From NCBI RefSeq assembly GCF_029109325.1, contig NZ_JAQKQJ010000018.1:186001-250000 (forward strand): a DNA stretch of 64,000 nt. Reading direction: 5' to 3'. Numbering within the stretch: the stretch's first letter is position 1; every line of letters starts with the position of its first letter. This DNA is from Nodosilinea sp. PGN35. GTDB taxonomy: Bacteria; Cyanobacteriota; Cyanobacteriia; Phormidesmidales; Phormidesmidaceae. This document shows, in pieces, positions 25,997 to 34,642 of the stretch. The notes beneath the pieces were generated by a model that saw only the letters and a list, made by a program, of their open reading frames with translations, ran no database searches and was not told the DNA's origin. Made by a program: the position numbers and the translations under genes.

Positions 25997-26809
25997 ATGG
26001 CTATTCCGTTAGTTCAGGTGGATGCGTTTACCGACCTCGCCTACGGCGGCAACCCGGCGGCGGTGTGCGCCCTGCCCGAGGCCCGCCCCGACCGCTGGAT
26101 GCAGCAGGTGGCCCAGGAGATGAATCTCTCAGAAACCGCCTTTTTTTACCCCGAGGCCGAGGGCTACCGGCTGCGCTGGTTTACCCCCACCGTGGAAGTT
26201 GATCTCTGCGGCCACGCCACCCTGGCCACCAGCCACGTGCTGTGGAGCGAAGGCCATCTCGGCAGCGAGCAGCCCGCCACCTTCTACACCCGCAGCGGCG
26301 TGCTCACCGCCCGCCGCCAGGGCGACTGGATTGAGCTCAACTTTCCGGCCAACCCGTCCCACCCCATCGGCGCGCCCGCCGGGTTGGCAGAGGCCCTGGG
26401 GGCGGCTCCCACGGCGATCGCAGAAAATTCCCTGGGGTATCTGGTGGAGCTCGAGTCGGCGGCGGTGGTGCGCGACCTGCGGCCCGACTTTGCCGCCCTC
26501 CGCCGGTTCCCCGTCCACGGCGTGATTGTCACCAGCCGGGGCGACGCCCCCTACGACTTTGTCTCTCGCTTTTTTGCCCCGGCCATCGGCATTGACGAAG
26601 ACCCGGTTACCGGGGCAGCCCACTGTTGCCTCGGCCCCTACTGGCGCGAGAAGCTGGGCAAAACCACCTTTCTCGCCCACCAGTCGTCGGCCCGGGGGGG
26701 CGTGGTCAAGGTGCAGGACGAGGGCGATTTGGGCTCAGAGGGTCTGGCGCGTCGCGTTCGGCTCAGCGGTCAGGCGGTCACCGTTTTAAGGGGCGAACTG
26801 CTTCACTAA
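25997..26809 (+). CDS. PhzF-family isomerase/epimerase
   Basis: 270 residues with a diaminopimelate epimerase-like double fold. Clear PhzF landmarks are VDAFTDLAYGGNPAAVC, the catalytic Glu E46 in MNLSETAFF, DLCGHATLATSHVLW and IDEDPVTGAAHCCLGPYW. The family isomerises small acids; the substrate is unknown, and no phenazine genes are nearby. ATG at 25997 is used; a GTG lies nine bases upstream in frame. Confidence 0.92.
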   Translation: MAIPLVQVDAFTDLAYGGNPAAVCALPEARPDRWMQQVAQEMNLSETAFFYPEAEGYRLRWFTPTVEVDLCGHATLATSHVLWSEGHLGSEQPATFYTRSGVLTARRQGDWIELNFPANPSHPIGAPAGLAEALGAAPTAIAENSLGYLVELESAAVVRDLRPDFAALRRFPVHGVIVTSRGDAPYDFVSRFFAPAIGIDEDPVTGAAHCCLGPYWREKLGKTTFLAHQSSARGGVVKVQDEGDLGSEGLARRVRLSGQAVTVLRGELLH

Positions 26810-26909
26810 GCGGATCTCAATTCAAAACTATCCTTGCCAAGCACGCGAACTCGGCTGGCTGGGCCGGTGGCGGTGACATCTCGAACCAGTATTGAGCCGG
26901 AACACTCGC

Positions 26910-27467
26910 ATGCAGATTGACGTGATCACCTGGTATTTAGAAATGCTCGATCCGGCCCAGCTGCGGCCCAAGCTCAGCGAGCATGCCAATCTAGAGATTC
27001 GCCAGGCCGAGGTGCCCTGCCCGGAGTTAAGCCGCTTTCTCTACGCCAGCGTGGGCGGTCAGTGGTACTGGTGCGATCGCCTCCCCTGGGCCTACGATCG
27101 CTGGCTGAGCTACCTCAACCGCCCCGAGGTCGAAACCTGGGTGGCCTACCAGTCGGGCACCCCAGCGGGCTATATCGAGCTAGAAGCACAGGCCGAGGGC
27201 AGCGTCGAAATCACCTGCTTTGGCCTGCTGCCCCAGTTCATTGGCCAGGGCTTGGGCGGCCACCTGCTGACGGTGGGCGTGCAGCGCGCCTGGGCCAGGG
27301 GCACCCGCCGCCTGTGGGTGCACACCTGTAGCCTCGACGGCCCCTACGCCTACAAAAACTACGAGTCGCGCGGGTTTACCCGCTACGATACCCGAGTTAC
27401 CCGACAAGACCTGCCCGATACACCGCCTGGCCCCTGGCCCCACAGCAATTCTCCCGCACCGCCATGA
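26910..27467 (+). CDS. GNAT-family N-acetyltransferase
   Basis: 185 residues. The acetyl-CoA loop is visible as LLPQFIGQGLGGHLL (the Q/RxxGxG/A pattern), followed by the C-terminal strands with LWVHTCSLDGPYAYKNYESRGF. The acceptor is unknown. A Pro-rich tail follows. It is convergent with the small LOTUS-like gene. Confidence 0.85.
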   Translation: MQIDVITWYLEMLDPAQLRPKLSEHANLEIRQAEVPCPELSRFLYASVGGQWYWCDRLPWAYDRWLSYLNRPEVETWVAYQSGTPAGYIELEAQAEGSVEITCFGLLPQFIGQGLGGHLLTVGVQRAWARGTRRLWVHTCSLDGPYAYKNYESRGFTRYDTRVTRQDLPDTPPGPWPHSNSPAPP

Positions 27468-27495
27468 ACCACGCCGACTACCGCACCATGGCTTG

Positions 27496-27834
27496 CTACA
27501 TCCGGTGGAGCTTTGGTTTGGGGTGGCCGCTTTTCAACCTGCCCGGCACCACCAGATTGAGCGGGGCAACATAGTAGTTTTGGGGCTGCTGATAGCTGTA
27601 GATCGAGAATCGTCTGCTGTGGGTCAAAAACCGCCTCACGTCTTTGCCGTAACCGCGCTGCTCCACCAGCCGCTCCAGGTCTAATCCGTAGGCCGTCGAG
27701 AATAGTTCTCCCAGCCGGTGGCGGCTCACCCAGGGAGAATTGGTTCGCGCCAACTCTCCCGCCAAAAGACTTGCAATGGCCTCCAATACCTGGGCCATTG
27801 AGGAAAACGCTGACAACCTTTGCTGCGATGCCAT
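27496..27834 (-). CDS. Small protein with LOTUS/OST-HTH-like domain
   Basis: 112 residues, ATG at 27834. Residues of about 33-95 read SPWVSRHRLGELFSTAYG, LERLVEQRGYGKDVRRFLTHS, RFSIYSYQQ..NYYVAPL. The helix order and terminal beta hairpin resemble the winged-helix LOTUS (OST-HTH) RNA-binding domain, usually found fused to NYN nucleases; here it stands alone. The match is by pattern only and could be wrong. Confidence 0.6.
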   Translation of the reverse strand: MASQQRLSAFSSMAQVLEAIASLLAGELARTNSPWVSRHRLGELFSTAYGLDLERLVEQRGYGKDVRRFLTHSRRFSIYSYQQPQNYYVAPLNLVVPGRLKSGHPKPKLHRM

Positions 27835-28303
27835 AGTTGCTCGACCGCCTGTAGCGACAAATCATCATCTCCGTAGCTACAAGCTTTCGATGTGCCATTT
27901 CATGCCAGATAATGTGCGGCTTTCCCTAGGATTCGGGGCAGAATGATGGCGGCAATCGCTACTCTCTGCCCTGTCCACGGCCTTTGGCTGGGCGAACCTT
28001 GTGTTACGTAAATCACATATTGCTGCAAGCTTTCTACCGTGGGTGCCAGTACTCACGTCATATAGCCGTAGTCACAGCGGTTAGGACGTCAAGTAACCTT
28101 GAAAACGTTCAAACGTTTGAACGTTCATAGGGAAGCTGTCTCAACCAACCTGGCCATAGCTATAAATTTGGCCCGTCGGATCTCATACTGAATCCGCCTT
28201 TGCTAACTCCCCCCGATAAGCTGGGCAAACGCCGTTTGCGCCTGCGCAAGCACCTGTTTAGAGTCGCGGTTGTACGATTCGGAGCTGGCTCCAGGTTAGG
28301 GGG
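27835..28303. other. Gene-poor region with palindromes
   Basis: No gene is seen in these 469 bases. It holds a perfect 22-base palindrome (separate entry) and a 7-base-arm dyad at 28225-28239 (GCAAACG, C, CGTTTGC). Confidence 0.5.
28104..28125. repeat. Perfect 22-base palindrome, copy 2 of repeat
   Basis: Each half is AACGTTCAAAC read towards the centre. It is nearly the same as the inner dyad at 22747-22770, and the 3' flank (AGGGAAGCTGTCTCAACC) also resembles the flank there. It lies downstream of both neighbouring minus-strand genes, so a simple promoter operator is unlikely. Confidence 0.75.
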
Positions 28304-29596
28304 TTAAGCCCCTGGTTCGTTGAGCGGGGCGGAGCCTGAACCAGGCTGTTGATCGAGGCGCAGGGCCTGGGCGAGGGCCGATCGCGCCTGGGCTTTTTGG
28401 GCCAGCGGGTCGAGCTGCTCTACCGATAGCCCGCTCAGCAAGCTCAGGTCTGGGCGGGTTAACCCCCTCAGCAGCATCTCCACACACCAGGTGGCGCGGG
28501 CCTGCTCGACGGTTAACGGAGTATCTAGGGGCGCAGCAATATCGGCGGTTACCTCCGCCCAAAGCTGTCGCACTCTCAGGGGAGTAATGGGTTTGTCGTC
28601 TGGCCCCAAAAACATAGCGGGGGAGGCATCGCTGCGGCTTTTGAGCCAGCGGGTGAGGGGGTTTTTAACAAAGGTGCCGTAGCGCTTGCCCATAATCCAC
28701 TGGTTTAGGGGCACCTGGCGATGGTGGGGGCCGACCAGCAAAATGTGCTGGCTGCTGTCGTAGATGGCACTGGCGCGGGTTAAGAGCGGCACCTCTGGGG
28801 CGGCGACGCCTGCCCCTAGCAGCACGTACACCAGTGCGTAGGTCTGGGTTCCAGCTTTGCGAGCCGCCTGCATAATCTGGTGCACGACTGGAGCCGGTAG
28901 ATCGACCCAGGCTGCTGTGTTCACCCCAGGGGGTTGAGGCTCAGATTGGTCTTGGCCTTCCAAACGGGGGGGGCGCAGGCTGAGCAGCCAGCTCACCACG
29001 CTGTCGATAAACACCGTTCGGCTAGACCACAGACCGTGCGGTTGCGGCGGGCTGGCGCGATCGCCCTCAACCATGGCGTTGGTGGTGCTATCTATGGCCG
29101 AGTAGCCGAGCAGCAGGGCCATCACCAGACTCGCCACCTCCTCAGGGGGCAGCGCCACGGGCTCTCCCTGGCCCAAAAGCGCCTCCAGGTACTCGGCGAT
29201 CGCATCGCGAATGGCTTGCAGCCCCCGCCCCATCGCCAGGCTCTGCTCAGCAGAAAACTGCCCCGCCTCCCCAATCACCGATCGCACCAGTTCCGAGAGC
29301 TGATCTAGGGTTTCTAGACAAGCATTCAAAAACTCCCCCAGGGCTTGGTCAGCCGGGGCTTGCCCCAGGGTGGTGCGATCGAAATAGGGAGCCGGGCCAG
29401 TCACCACCTCGGCCTCGGTCACAACCGCCGCAAGCAAGCCATGCTTGCTGCCAAACTGACGAAACAGCGTGACTTCGTTCACCTCGGCCAGATCGGCCAC
29501 CTGACGGGTCGTGGTCGCCCCCACTCCCTGGCTGGAAAAAAGCTGAAAGGCGGCGTCTACAAGCCGCTGACGAGCCGATTTGCGCTGAGCTGCCAT
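28304..29596 (-). CDS. TetR-family regulator with recombinase-like C-terminus
   Basis: 430 residues, about twice the length of a usual TetR protein. Residues 1-60 are the TetR DNA-binding domain (RLVDAAFQLFSSQGVGATTTRQVADLAEVNEVTLFRQFGS). A ligand domain follows to about 215, then a linker and a C-terminal part (about 240-420) whose pattern recalls a tyrosine-recombinase catalytic fold, for example LTVEQARATWCVEMLLRGL and LSLLSGLSVEQLDPLAQKA in place of the HxLRH and LGH..Y motifs. Catalytic residues are missing, so it would be inactive. It is divergent from desC, suggesting control of fatty acid desaturation. ATG at 29596 gives the normal TetR start. Confidence 0.82.
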   Translation of the reverse strand: MAAQRKSARQRLVDAAFQLFSSQGVGATTTRQVADLAEVNEVTLFRQFGSKHGLLAAVVTEAEVVTGPAPYFDRTTLGQAPADQALGEFLNACLETLDQLSELVRSVIGEAGQFSAEQSLAMGRGLQAIRDAIAEYLEALLGQGEPVALPPEEVASLVMALLLGYSAIDSTTNAMVEGDRASPPQPHGLWSSRTVFIDSVVSWLLSLRPPRLEGQDQSEPQPPGVNTAAWVDLPAPVVHQIMQAARKAGTQTYALVYVLLGAGVAAPEVPLLTRASAIYDSSQHILLVGPHHRQVPLNQWIMGKRYGTFVKNPLTRWLKSRSDASPAMFLGPDDKPITPLRVRQLWAEVTADIAAPLDTPLTVEQARATWCVEMLLRGLTRPDLSLLSGLSVEQLDPLAQKAQARSALAQALRLDQQPGSGSAPLNEPGA

Positions 29597-29612
29597 GGCA
29601 AAAAGAAAGCAA

Positions 29613-29671
29613 CACTTGCATTTTATCAGAGGAGTTGCTAGGGTGGTGAATGTAAGTGGCGCTTGCAAGCG
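29613..29671. promoter_or_regulatory. Candidate operators between TetR gene and desC
   Basis: CACTTGCATT (29613-29622) and AATGTAAGTG (29649-29658) form an imperfect inverted repeat, followed directly by the perfect palindrome CGCTTGCAAGCG (29660-29671). Both share the CTTGCA word. They lie 17 to 75 bases upstream of the TetR start and are the best candidates for its binding sites. Confidence 0.55.
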
Positions 29672-29782
29672 ACTGCGGTCATTACCCAATCGACTGTCAG
29701 AGATGGGAGCAAGAAACTTACAGCGTCGCCCGGCCAGCCCCTGGCTGACGGGTTCAACCCTACAAGTATTCGAGGACTTGCC

Positions 29783-30655
29783 ATGACAACATCGATGCAA
29801 CGGCCCCCCCAACAGTCTCCCCAGCGGCCTGGCATCGCCGAGCTAGATTGGACTCTGGTGGGCTTTTTAGTTTTGGTGCACGGCATCGCCCTGACGGCCC
29901 CCTGGTTCTTTTCGTGGTCGGCCCTGGGCGTAATGCTGGTGCTGCACTGGTTATTTGGCAGCATTGGCATCTGCCTGGGCTACCACCGCCTGCTCACCCA
30001 CCGCAGTTTGCAGGTGCCCCGCTGGCTCGAGTACGTGCTGGCCACCATCGGCGCGATGGCGCTCCAGGGCGGGCCGATGTTTTGGGTGGCTGGGCACCGC
30101 CAACACCACCTCTACACCGAAGATGCCGAAAAAGACCCCTACGCCGCCAGCCGTGGCTTTTGGTGGAGCCACATGCTGTGGCTGGTGTATCCGCGAGCGT
30201 CGGTGTTTAACCGCGAGAGGTACCGCAGCTATGCGCCGGATATTGCCCGCGATCGCTACTACAACTGGCTCGACAAGTATTTTTTGCTGCTGCAAGTGCC
30301 GGTTGCGATCGCCCTCTTTGCCCTGGGCGGCTGGCCGTTTGTGGTCTACGGCGTATTTGCCCGCATCGTCACCCTGTGGCACTCCACCTGGCTGATCAAC
30401 TCGGCCACCCACATGTGGGGCAAGCGTCGCTTTCATATTGACGACAACTCCGGCAATCTCTGGTGGACGGCGCTGCTCACCTACGGCGAAGGCTGGCACA
30501 ACAACCACCACGCCTTTCCCAACGTGGCCCCGGCGGGCTGGCGCTGGTGGGAAATTGATGTCACCTGGTATGCCATTCTCGCCCTGGAGAAACTGGGTCT
30601 GGCCCGGCGCGTGGTGCGCCCCCCGGCAGAGGCGATGGCCCAGGCCCGACAGTAG
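29783..30655 (+). CDS. desC: Acyl-lipid delta-9 fatty acid desaturase
   Basis: 290 residues, an integral membrane di-iron desaturase that introduces the first double bond into lipid-bound acyl chains. The three His boxes are HRLLTH (68-73), HRQHH (105-109) and HNNHH (239-243). Hydrophobic segments flank them as in the family. The ATG at 29783 starts MTTSMQRPP. It shares a promoter region with the divergent TetR gene and is convergent with an acyltransferase gene. Assignment to delta-9 rests on the His boxes and overall pattern. Confidence 0.93.
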   Translation: MTTSMQRPPQQSPQRPGIAELDWTLVGFLVLVHGIALTAPWFFSWSALGVMLVLHWLFGSIGICLGYHRLLTHRSLQVPRWLEYVLATIGAMALQGGPMFWVAGHRQHHLYTEDAEKDPYAASRGFWWSHMLWLVYPRASVFNRERYRSYAPDIARDRYYNWLDKYFLLLQVPVAIALFALGGWPFVVYGVFARIVTLWHSTWLINSATHMWGKRRFHIDDNSGNLWWTALLTYGEGWHNNHHAFPNVAPAGWRWWEIDVTWYAILALEKLGLARRVVRPPAEAMAQARQ

Positions 30656-30676
30656 CCCGACGGCCCAAGTTGCCCT

Positions 30677-30715
30677 GCCGCTGCGCCCTCGTCGTTACGG
30701 CGAAGGCGCAGCGGC
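30677..30715. terminator. Hairpin between convergent desC and acyltransferase
   Basis: GCCGCTGCGCC at 30677-30687 pairs perfectly with GGCGCAGCGGC at 30705-30715 across a 17-base loop. The right arm lies inside the end of the acyltransferase reading frame, so this frame ends within the hairpin. Confidence 0.6.
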
Positions 30716-32110
30716 AATCATGGCTTCTAGCGCCGTTTGCAGGTCGGTGGTGAGCTGGGCGACGGCCTGTTTGCGATTGGCTTTGTAGTCGCCGAGGCGA
30801 TCGCTCACTGAGATGGGCTCCCCCACCGTGAGCACCGCCTGCTGCGGCCCCAGCTTAGGGCGCGGGAAGGGGTTCTCGCCCTGGATCAAGCACACCGTAT
30901 CGCGCAAGATCATCACGGTTTCGGCAAAGCGCTCGGCGGAGGGGCGCTGGCGCACGTACTGGCCGGTGACGGCGACAAAGCTTTCCACCAGGCGCATGTG
31001 CCACATGCGGAGGGCGGCTTCTTCGGCTTCGCGATCGGCCAGCCCCAGTTCCACCGCCGACAGGGGCGGATCACCGACCACATCCTGCCGGAAGATGTGC
31101 TCCCATCCGGCTTGCTCGATGCGGCGGCAGCGGTCGATGGTGCCGCCCTTGGGCACCAGCTGAAAGTAGGTTTCTGCCACCTCTAGGGCCGCATTCATCA
31201 GAGCCTCGAGGCGATCGCCCAGAGCGTTGGTGGGAGGGGCAGGATCGGGGCGATCGCCCTGGTCAACGGCGGGTAGCACCACTCGATACACCCGGCGGTA
31301 GTAGTTTTCGATCAGGGTAAGCAGACGCTCTCCCAGGCTGTAGAGCCGTCGATAGCGCTGCTCAATGGCGGCAGCAGCGGTGTCGCCGGGGGGGTAAGGG
31401 GTCGGCGGGGGAGCCAGGTTCGTCTCGTGCTCGAGGCGAGCCAGCCAGCGATCGAGCTCGCGCCAGGGCGGGGTGATATAGCGGTAGGCAATCCCCAGGG
31501 GGGCGATCGCCACCCGCTCCGATCGACTCTGGCTCTGGATATCTTCCCCACACCAAAAGGCCAGCTGGGCGACGCCCGGCTCCAGGGGGCTGACGATTTC
31601 GGTGTGCCCATTGTTGCCCCCCTCCGGGGCAGCGGCAAGGGGAAACTGGCCGTGGGCCAAGAGGTGGCGGGCCGATCGCAGCCCCTGGCGATCGACCTTG
31701 CCGCGCTGAATGGGGGTGCCCCCCAGTTTGGCGTAGAGCCTGCCTACCCAAGGGCCCGCCCACAGGGGAATGCCGCGATCGTAGATAAAGTGCGCGTGAA
31801 CCGGATGCTGAAGATTTACTCCTAGGGCTTTAGCCCGCTGGGGAACGGCGTACCACAGCAAATGCCCTAGGCAAAACGAGTCGAGGGGACTGGGGTGGCG
31901 AAAGGCCAGCAAAAACCGAGTTTCCCCAGCGTTGAACTCTTTAAATAGCTGCACCAGCCCATCGGCGTTGACCACCTCCACCCGCTGAATCTGCTCGCGC
32001 CAGCGCATCCAGGCGGGTAGGCCCAGCCGCACCAGGGCCAGTACCCGACGGTCTAACGCGGGGGGTATAAAGCCCAGGGGCGGCTGGGCGCGGGTGGAGG
32101 GGGTGACCAC
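30695..32110 (-). CDS. Glycerolipid acyltransferase (PlsC-like)
   Basis: 471 residues starting with GTG. The acyltransferase motif HX4D is present (RHPSPLD), followed by the glycerol-phosphate site GTPIQRGKVDRQGLRSARHLL and PEGGNNG. It is longer than classical PlsC (about 250) because of a C-terminal helical extension rich in Glu and Arg. It probably acylates a lysolipid at the membrane; the acceptor is not certain. Its position next to a desaturase fits lipid metabolism. Confidence 0.85.
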   Translation of the reverse strand: MVTPSTRAQPPLGFIPPALDRRVLALVRLGLPAWMRWREQIQRVEVVNADGLVQLFKEFNAGETRFLLAFRHPSPLDSFCLGHLLWYAVPQRAKALGVNLQHPVHAHFIYDRGIPLWAGPWVGRLYAKLGGTPIQRGKVDRQGLRSARHLLAHGQFPLAAAPEGGNNGHTEIVSPLEPGVAQLAFWCGEDIQSQSRSERVAIAPLGIAYRYITPPWRELDRWLARLEHETNLAPPPTPYPPGDTAAAAIEQRYRRLYSLGERLLTLIENYYRRVYRVVLPAVDQGDRPDPAPPTNALGDRLEALMNAALEVAETYFQLVPKGGTIDRCRRIEQAGWEHIFRQDVVGDPPLSAVELGLADREAEEAALRMWHMRLVESFVAVTGQYVRQRPSAERFAETVMILRDTVCLIQGENPFPRPKLGPQQAVLTVGEPISVSDRLGDYKANRKQAVAQLTTDLQTALEAMIAAAPSP

Positions 32111-32522
32111 AGACTGATCCCGAAGGACGGTAAGAACATCCCGATGATATAGCAGCGCAGCAAAAATCCCTGCACCTTGGCCAGTGGTTTGGGCGGTGAT
32201 TAAAGCCCCTCAGTATATTTGCGGACGAATCATAAAGCTTTTATAAGCAACCCCAGGCCCGGCATTGTGCAACCTGTACAAACCCAGTTTAATGGCAGCA
32301 GCCAAGCCTCACCGGGCGAAGCACTTGAGGAAAATCGTCACGTGTGATTCTCACAGTCCCTAAGGAGTTTCTCTATCAACGCTCAAAGTCAGTTCCGCTT
32401 TGGGCGGGTGCATAAGCCGGGTATTTCCACCTCCCTACCCCCCAGCGAGAGGCTCTGGCCCCGTCTGCTGTGGTTGGTGGAGCGCTCTAGAAACGTAGTT
32501 AGTGGTAAAACGACGGTTTGTT
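32111..32522. other. Intergenic region between acyltransferase and FHA gene
   Basis: 412 bases without a gene. AT-rich words such as TCATAAAGCTTTTATAA near 32230 suggest promoter DNA for the divergent genes. I see no clear repeat or RNA gene. Confidence 0.4.
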
Positions 32523-33104
32523 ATGGTTTCCTCCCACTTCTTTTCTGCCGACTCAGAACAGCGGTCTAGCACTGCCCCCAAAGGCCAAGACGACGGCGCG
32601 ATGCGCAGCGCGATCCCGACGGAAATCGCCTCTCCCCCCTGGCTTTTAGACACTCTCTTTCGCAATCTGAGCTACGACCTAGAGCAGGTCGCCGACATCA
32701 TTGACCCCATTCTGACGGCCCAAAACCACTGCTACCGTACCGATTGGTATGTGCAGGGCATTGTGGCCAGCGATCGCGCCTTCCTCAGCACCAATATCAA
32801 TGCCGATCGCGCTATTCAGGTGACCCTGTGCGGCACCCGCTGGCTGCTGGGCCAGAGTGGGCGGTGCGCTGTGGCTATGGCCCAGCCTGGCATCGCCGAC
32901 TGCCACGCGGCACTCAATTTTGACCCGCTGCGGGGGTTCTTTATGACCGACCTGGGCAGCGGTGGGGGCACCTGGGTGAATGGCCGCCGCCTGGCCCCGG
33001 CCCAGCGCCACTACCTACAAGACGGCGACCTGGTGAAGCTGGGCAGTCTGCGGTTTGAGTTTTTGCAGCAGCGCTGCGACCAGTCGGTCTGGTACGACGA
33101 CTAA
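32523..33104 (+). CDS. FHA-domain protein
   Basis: 193 residues. The C-terminal half is a forkhead-associated domain that would bind phosphothreonine: WLLGQSGRCAVAMAQPGIADCHAALNF, FFMTDLGSGGGTWVNGRRL and YLQDGDLVKLGSLRFEF, though the usual GR.....I...VSRxHA motif is altered to IADCHA. The N-terminal half is helical and of unknown role. The ATG at 32523 is chosen; a second in-frame start lies 21 bases upstream. Its stop overlaps that of the convergent dprA by two bases. Confidence 0.85.
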   Translation: MVSSHFFSADSEQRSSTAPKGQDDGAMRSAIPTEIASPPWLLDTLFRNLSYDLEQVADIIDPILTAQNHCYRTDWYVQGIVASDRAFLSTNINADRAIQVTLCGTRWLLGQSGRCAVAMAQPGIADCHAALNFDPLRGFFMTDLGSGGGTWVNGRRLAPAQRHYLQDGDLVKLGSLRFEFLQQRCDQSVWYDD

Positions 33105-34264
33105 CCACGCTGGTAGCGCATGCCCGGCAGCTGGGTGATGAGCCCCATCAGCTCTAGCTGCACCAGGGTGGCTAGCACTTCGCCCGTGGGCTGGGCCAGC
33201 TGCTGTACCAGAGCGTCGAGGGCGGTGGGTTCATCGGTGATGGCGGCCAGCACCTGGGCCATCGCCGCCGAGAGCTCGGGCACCGGAGGAGTTGTTGCCG
33301 GGCGATTCCGGGACGGATCGCTTCGCGAATCGCCCTTTTCTGCCCTGGCCTCCCCTGGTGGTTGACCCTGGCTGAGCTGGGGCATCTGCCCCAGGGCGGC
33401 GATCAGCGTCATGTCGTTTAAAATCAGCTGGGCCCCCTGGTTGATCAGCTCCAGACAGCCCGCGCTGTTGGGGTTGTCGAGGGATCCCGGCAGGGCAAAC
33501 ACATCGCGGCCATAGTCGTTGGCCAGCTGGGCCGTAATCAGTGCCCCCGATCGCGCCGGGGCCTCGGTCACCACTACCGCCCGGCTGAGCCCGGCAATGA
33601 TCCGGTTGCGGCGCGGAAAGTGGGCCCGATCGGGCGGGGTGCCGTTGGGGTGCTCGCTGAGCAAGAGCCCGTGGTGGGCAATGCGATCGTGCAGATCGCG
33701 GTTGCCCAGGGGATAGATCTGATCGACCCCTGTCCCCAGCACCGCAATGGTGAGGCCGCCGCTGTCTAGGGTTTGCTGGTGGGCGCAGCGATCGACCCCC
33801 TTGGCCAATCCCGACACCACCATCACGTCGTGAGCCGCCAGCTGTTGAGTGAGGCGACGCGTCCACTTCTGGCCGTAGTCGGAGGGGTGGCGCGTTCCCA
33901 CCATGCCCACCGAGGGCATCACCGGCAGCGCCCTGGCCAGCTCCGTCTGACCTCGATAAAACAGCAGCGGCGGCGGGTCGGTGATTTCGTAGAGCAGGGC
34001 CGGGTACTCGGCGTCCGCTGGGGTCCAGAAGTTGGGGTGCTGCTGCTCGTAACGGGCCAGCAGCTCCCCTGGGGAAACCCTCTGCCGATACTCCACCAGT
34101 TTAGAACCCAGCCCCAGGCCAATGCCTTCCACCGCCAGCAGGTCGGCTCCGTCGGCATGCCAGGCCGCAGACAGCTGGCCAAAGTGGCTGCACAGACGCT
34201 TTAACAAAATTGGCCCGAGGCCATAGGCCTGGGCCCAGGCCAGCCAGTACGCTCGTTCTGCCAT
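33101..34264 (-). CDS. dprA: DNA-processing protein DprA
   Basis: 387 residues. DprA binds incoming single-stranded DNA and loads RecA during natural transformation. The Rossmann-like core shows VGMVGTRHPSDYGQKWT, VVSGLAKGVDRCAHQ, TIAVLGTGVDQIYP, FPRRNRIIAGLSRAVVVTEA and GRDVFALPGSLDNPNSAGCLELI. A C-terminal winged-helix-like domain (about 325-385) follows a charged linker. ATG at 34264. Confidence 0.95.
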   Translation of the reverse strand: MAERAYWLAWAQAYGLGPILLKRLCSHFGQLSAAWHADGADLLAVEGIGLGLGSKLVEYRQRVSPGELLARYEQQHPNFWTPADAEYPALLYEITDPPPLLFYRGQTELARALPVMPSVGMVGTRHPSDYGQKWTRRLTQQLAAHDVMVVSGLAKGVDRCAHQQTLDSGGLTIAVLGTGVDQIYPLGNRDLHDRIAHHGLLLSEHPNGTPPDRAHFPRRNRIIAGLSRAVVVTEAPARSGALITAQLANDYGRDVFALPGSLDNPNSAGCLELINQGAQLILNDMTLIAALGQMPQLSQGQPPGEARAEKGDSRSDPSRNRPATTPPVPELSAAMAQVLAAITDEPTALDALVQQLAQPTGEVLATLVQLELMGLITQLPGMRYQRG

Positions 34265-34321
34265 GCCGGGCGGGGGGTAAGACTCTCCCGCTCAGTATGC
34301 CCCGCCGCTGTACCCTACGCC

Positions 34322-34600
34322 CTACCGCCGCGCCCGAGGCAACCGCTGGGTGCCGCCGCGCCTCAAGAAATTGCCCAGGGGCAATCGCCTGGGGTTGAGC
34401 TGGCGCAGGGGCGCGGGCAGCTCCAGGGTCGTGGTGGGTTCACCGCCGGGCGTGATCCACCAGGCATGGATGGTGCCCCCGGCCAGCCCGGCCACCGCCC
34501 CCAGCAAAATACTGGGCACCACTCCATAGCCCAGCAGCAAGAATATAAATAAAAAGGCCAGCCAAATTTTTAGGGCTGGGGGAATAATTTTATCGGCCAC
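34322..34600 (-). CDS. Small membrane protein
   Basis: 92 residues with two hydrophobic segments (about 10-28 and 32-48) and a strongly basic tail (LNPRRLPLGNFLRRGG, RARR). GTG start at 34600 with a GAGGAGG ribosome site. Family not recognised. Located between the kinase-like gene and dprA on the same strand. Confidence 0.7.
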   Translation of the reverse strand: MADKIIPPALKIWLAFLFIFLLLGYGVVPSILLGAVAGLAGGTIHAWWITPGGEPTTTLELPAPLRQLNPRRLPLGNFLRRGGTQRLPRARR

Positions 34601-34642
34601 CGGTACCTCCTCTCTGGGGCGCTATTGGGGCCAGGCGATCGC

